From an uncultured Saprospiraceae bacterium (lineage in GTDB: Bacteria; Bacteroidota; Bacteroidia; Chitinophagales; Saprospiraceae), in NCBI GenBank assembly GCA_937959115.1, contig CALGAW010000040.1:1-64000 (forward strand): DNA of 64,000 bases, written 5' to 3'. Position numbers and translations under genes: made by a program. Below, in pieces: positions 61,306-64,000 of the stretch. Below the pieces are notes generated by a model. It saw only the letters and a list, made by a program, of their open reading frames with translations. It did not search any database and was not told the origin of the DNA. The stretch's first letter is position 1; each line of letters opens with the position of its first letter.

Positions 61306-62790
61306 ATGAAACAACTAATATTTACTTTAGTAAGTACTTTGATATTAAGTACATTACTAAGCAGTCAATCTGTATTGAACAATCCCTATGAATCAGCATT
61401 TGTGAACGAGTATCTTGAAATAATCAATAAAAGACAAGCTCAACCGATCAATCTGCCGACGTTTAACGGACCTAAGCAAAAAATGGATTCAGTGATTACT
61501 CAAGTCTACTCTTCCTTTCAATGGGTGAATCAAACAAAAACGCGTCATACATATGACCATTCTGAAAATGAGGTATCTCGAATCACTTATAAATGGGATA
61601 TTTCAATTGACCAATGGGTAGCAAATAAGAAGTTTATTAAAACCTTTGATACTAATGGGAATCATACCTTCTATTACGAGCAAGAATGGAACTCAAATCT
61701 TGACTCATGGATACCAATAGCGCTTGATGAATTTACTTTTGACCAACACGATCAACTAATCAGCAAAGTCGTATATCGATCCTGGAACCCGACAGCTAAA
61801 AACTGGAAAAATGGTTACCGGTATACTTATTACTACAGGGATGGAAACTTAACCGAAGAAATAAGAAGTGAAATTGATCTAGCAACCCGCCTGTGGAAGT
61901 TTAAATCAGTAGATAAATACACCTATAATCTTAACAACGATCCTATAACCAAGCAATCTCTCGTTTGGAATGACAAGAATGAGCTTTTTGAAGCGAAGTA
62001 TTTAGACGAAATTAATTATGTTAATGATAGACTTAGTAGAACTGTTCGTCATTTGTGGCTAGGACATTGGAAGCCAATTGTTCAACTAAATTATGACTAT
62101 GGAACAGATGGATTCTTAGATCAAATGAGGCTTTTGACGTGGTCTTCGTTTACAAGCAGCTGGGAAGTAAAACGAAAGAATGTATTAGACTACAATTATA
62201 AAGGTACATTAATTGAGAATCAAGCATACATTACGGTTGGTGGAAATTGGATGGGCACTTCAAAGTTTAACAAGGAGTATGATTCAGTAGGCAATCATGA
62301 TTGTTTGACACTATATGATTGGAATGCGGCAGCACAAGTTTGGACAAACAAACGAAAATCCACTTCAAGCTTTGACCTATCCACCTCAATAAGTGAACTG
62401 ATCACTCCTTTTGATATTGGTGAGGATCGACATAAAAAAACAGTTGATTCAAGCCAAGTATGGAGCTCATTTTTGAACGATTGGTCAACTACAGAACGTA
62501 AATTCTACTATTATTCCTTTGAATCATTAGTAACAACTGATAATCAAGAACCAAAATCGACCAAGAAAGGACAAGTATATCCCAATCCAGTTCATGATGT
62601 ATTGAATTTTGATTATTCATTTACAAGCGAGACAACAACCGTCTTCTTTTATCAAACAGATGGTAAACTGGCATACACAACAACTTTAAGAAATAATAGG
62701 GTGAATTTATCCGACTTGACCAGTGGGATTTATATTTATCGAATCATTGACGGTCAGCACCAATATTCTGGAAGAATTATCAAACAATAA
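61306..62790 (+). CDS. T9SS type-A secreted protein with W-rich repeats
   Basis: 494 residues. A signal peptide (ends LLSSQ, ~21) is followed by about eight ~38-residue repeats (~70-400) built on two or three Trp per unit and a YxxxG turn (EWNSNLDSWIPIALDEFTF, RSWNPTAKNWKNGYRYTY, LTWSSFTSSWEVKRKNVLDY, YDWNAAAQVWTNKRKS). They recall a loose YD/RHS-like repeat but match no named family that I recognise. A type-A sorting domain ends the protein (~418-494; VYPNPVHDVLNFDYSF, IYIYRIIDGQHQYSG). Secreted; ligand unknown. Confidence 0.85.
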   Translation: MKQLIFTLVSTLILSTLLSSQSVLNNPYESAFVNEYLEIINKRQAQPINLPTFNGPKQKMDSVITQVYSSFQWVNQTKTRHTYDHSENEVSRITYKWDISIDQWVANKKFIKTFDTNGNHTFYYEQEWNSNLDSWIPIALDEFTFDQHDQLISKVVYRSWNPTAKNWKNGYRYTYYYRDGNLTEEIRSEIDLATRLWKFKSVDKYTYNLNNDPITKQSLVWNDKNELFEAKYLDEINYVNDRLSRTVRHLWLGHWKPIVQLNYDYGTDGFLDQMRLLTWSSFTSSWEVKRKNVLDYNYKGTLIENQAYITVGGNWMGTSKFNKEYDSVGNHDCLTLYDWNAAAQVWTNKRKSTSSFDLSTSISELITPFDIGEDRHKKTVDSSQVWSSFLNDWSTTERKFYYYSFESLVTTDNQEPKSTKKGQVYPNPVHDVLNFDYSFTSETTTVFFYQTDGKLAYTTTLRNNRVNLSDLTSGIYIYRIIDGQHQYSGRIIKQ

Positions 62791-63111
62791 ATTGGTTAAC
62801 ACCTAGCGAATTTGCATGTTAATTGTTTGATTTACCGATGCTTAAAAAGGAATGGACCATCTATTTAGCGAATTCACTAATAAATTAGAAACTTAACATT
62901 TTTAGGGTTTTAGATTTTAGCGTATCTTGCACCGGCAAAGCACAACAATTTACATTGAACTTATTAGTTAATAAACAATATAAATTTGATAACAATAATT
63001 TTACATTAATAAAGAAATAAATGATCAAGTTATTGTAATTTTGTACTTGAAATTAGTTAACCAGAATTGATAAATTTTAAACTCGTATACTCATAAAAAT
63101 CCAACTTCATT
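62791..63111 (+). other. AT-rich spacer with one -7 box
   Basis: 321 bp without a gene. A TAnnTTTG match (TAATTTTG, 63036-63043) lies 69 nt before the ATG at 63112 and is the likely promoter of the next gene. No strong terminator for the gene before. Confidence 0.5.
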
Positions 63112-64000
63112 ATGAAAAAAGCTATACTATTACTCTCTTTTTTGACCTACTCTATTTTTAGTTTTGCTCAGTGTGATCAAGTATTCATTTCTGAATACAT
63201 TGAGGGAAGCAATCACAATAAGGCATTAGAGTTCTACAACCCTACTAATACCGCAATAGACCTAAGCACTTACCGAGTTGTTAGATGGAGAAATGGAGGG
63301 AACACCTTCAGCTCTGGTAGCACCATTCAGCTTACAGGAACGATTCCTGCTCTAGGCACCTATGTAGCTGTGAAAGAAGCTGGAACTCAACAAGATGGTA
63401 CACCCGAAACTGTTGCACCTGCCTTAGAAGCAAAAGCAGATGGTTTTTACTGTATAGACTACAACACTAGTTCTGCTTTTTACTTTAATGGAGACGACGC
63501 TATTTCTCTTGACAAATTTGAGAATGGTGTATGGACAATTGTTGACTTTTTTGGAACTACTGCAACTGGAGACCCAGGAAGTGGTTGGAATGATATTCCA
63601 CCATTATATACTACTCCAAATTACTATGAATCATGGACAACTGATCAAACAATGGTTCGAAAGCCATCAATAATTGACGGTTTTGACTCTCCTACTTATG
63701 ATCCTTCTGGATCAATCGTAACCAATGTTCCTGCAGTGTTTAATCCAGCAATACAATGGGACACGTTAGCTGAAAACACTTTTTCAGGTCTTGGTGCGCA
63801 CGCTTGTTGGTGCGATCCTACAAACACTGAAGAAATTATAGAGGCAGTTGAATTGGAATTATTTCCTAACCCTCTAAGTAAAGAGGAGAACAACTTAATG
63901 ATTACAGCTTCTGAGTCCATCGAAAAAATTGAATTATACAATATTGTTGGTCAACAAATGGATTTCACTTCATTTGATAACCAAGCAAAAGAAATTAACT
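63112..64000 (+). CDS. Lamin-tail-domain T9SS protein, cut by window end
   Basis: 296 codons are visible from the ATG; the frame is still open at the window end, so the protein is longer. Signal peptide (ends FSFAQ), then a lamin tail (LTD) domain at ~21-165 (CDQVFISEYIEGSNHNKALE, YNPTNTAIDLSTYRVVRWRNG, FYFNGDDAISLDKFENGVW). LTD proteins of Bacteroidota are often attached to nucleases or other secreted enzymes. LFPNPLSKEENNLMI and KIELYNIVGQQM at ~255-290 are the beginning of a type-A sorting domain, so only a short C-terminal piece is missing. Confidence 0.88.
   Translation, partial: MKKAILLLSFLTYSIFSFAQCDQVFISEYIEGSNHNKALEFYNPTNTAIDLSTYRVVRWRNGGNTFSSGSTIQLTGTIPALGTYVAVKEAGTQQDGTPETVAPALEAKADGFYCIDYNTSSAFYFNGDDAISLDKFENGVWTIVDFFGTTATGDPGSGWNDIPPLYTTPNYYESWTTDQTMVRKPSIIDGFDSPTYDPSGSIVTNVPAVFNPAIQWDTLAENTFSGLGAHACWCDPTNTEEIIEAVELELFPNPLSKEENNLMITASESIEKIELYNIVGQQMDFTSFDNQAKEIN

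Overview
The window looks like chromosomal DNA of a Bacteroidota bacterium. The evidence is a type IX secretion (T9SS) repertoire (a PorP/SprF-like membrane protein, one type-B and three type-A secreted cargo proteins), the gliding protein GldC, a TonB receptor paired with a DUF4249 lipoprotein, DUF5916 and WG-repeat proteins, and repeated TAnnTTTG promoter boxes with no consistent Shine-Dalgarno sequence. Menaquinone is made by the futalosine route (mqnE, mqnA). This would fit Saprospiria, Chitinophagia or Cytophagia, but the window cannot settle the class. I see no rRNA, tRNA, CRISPR array, prophage or insertion sequence.

Layout. 1-5.5 kb: an accessory block after a terminator. It holds a signal-less PKD protein, two paralogous helical proteins (one soluble, one membrane-anchored), a CHAT-domain cysteine protease that seems to share a small N-terminal domain with those two, and two small lipocalin-like lipoproteins. 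This is the most likely place for an undescribed system, possibly a protease-triggered membrane effector defence cassette. 5.5-11.1 kb: class I aldolase, AccD, a PLP fold-III enzyme with a lipoprotein, and a DEAD-box helicase. 11.4-17.1 kb: PorP/SprF-like protein and a 1393-residue multidomain type-B cargo protein. 17.1-19.4 kb: both subunits of a 3-oxoacid CoA-transferase plus a class IV aminotransferase. 19.6-22.5 kb: FKBP lipoprotein and DHH phosphoesterase, divergent from ndk. 22.7-28.4 kb: TPR protein, DUF4249/TonB pair, ZIP transporter, PAP2 phosphatase, methyltransferase.

28.7-37.6 kb: glmM, cysteine desulfurase and a Dabb-like lipoprotein; a DUF5916 outer-membrane protein; the tightly overlapped mqnE-histidine phosphatase-mqnA operon, preceded by an unusual triple repeat; gldC. 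37.7-44.8 kb: a glycine-rich T9SS protein, DUF1573, pentapeptide-repeat, M43 metalloprotease, TPR and WG-repeat proteins. 44.9-55.4 kb: an eight-gene minus-strand cluster for surface glycan synthesis or modification (YfhO, HTTM, ATP-grasp ligase, GT2, NeuD/PglD-type acyltransferase, acyltransferase 3, sugar aminotransferase, phosphotransferase). 55.6-64 kb: SRPBCC protein, tandem DUF4348-like lipoproteins, phosphopantetheinyl transferase, WD40 and TPR proteins, and two T9SS cargo genes, the last cut by the window end.

Many start codons are GTG or TTG (for example glmM, mqnE, the class IV aminotransferase, the WD40 protein). Where a promoter box lies inside or just before the longest frame, I moved the start downstream.
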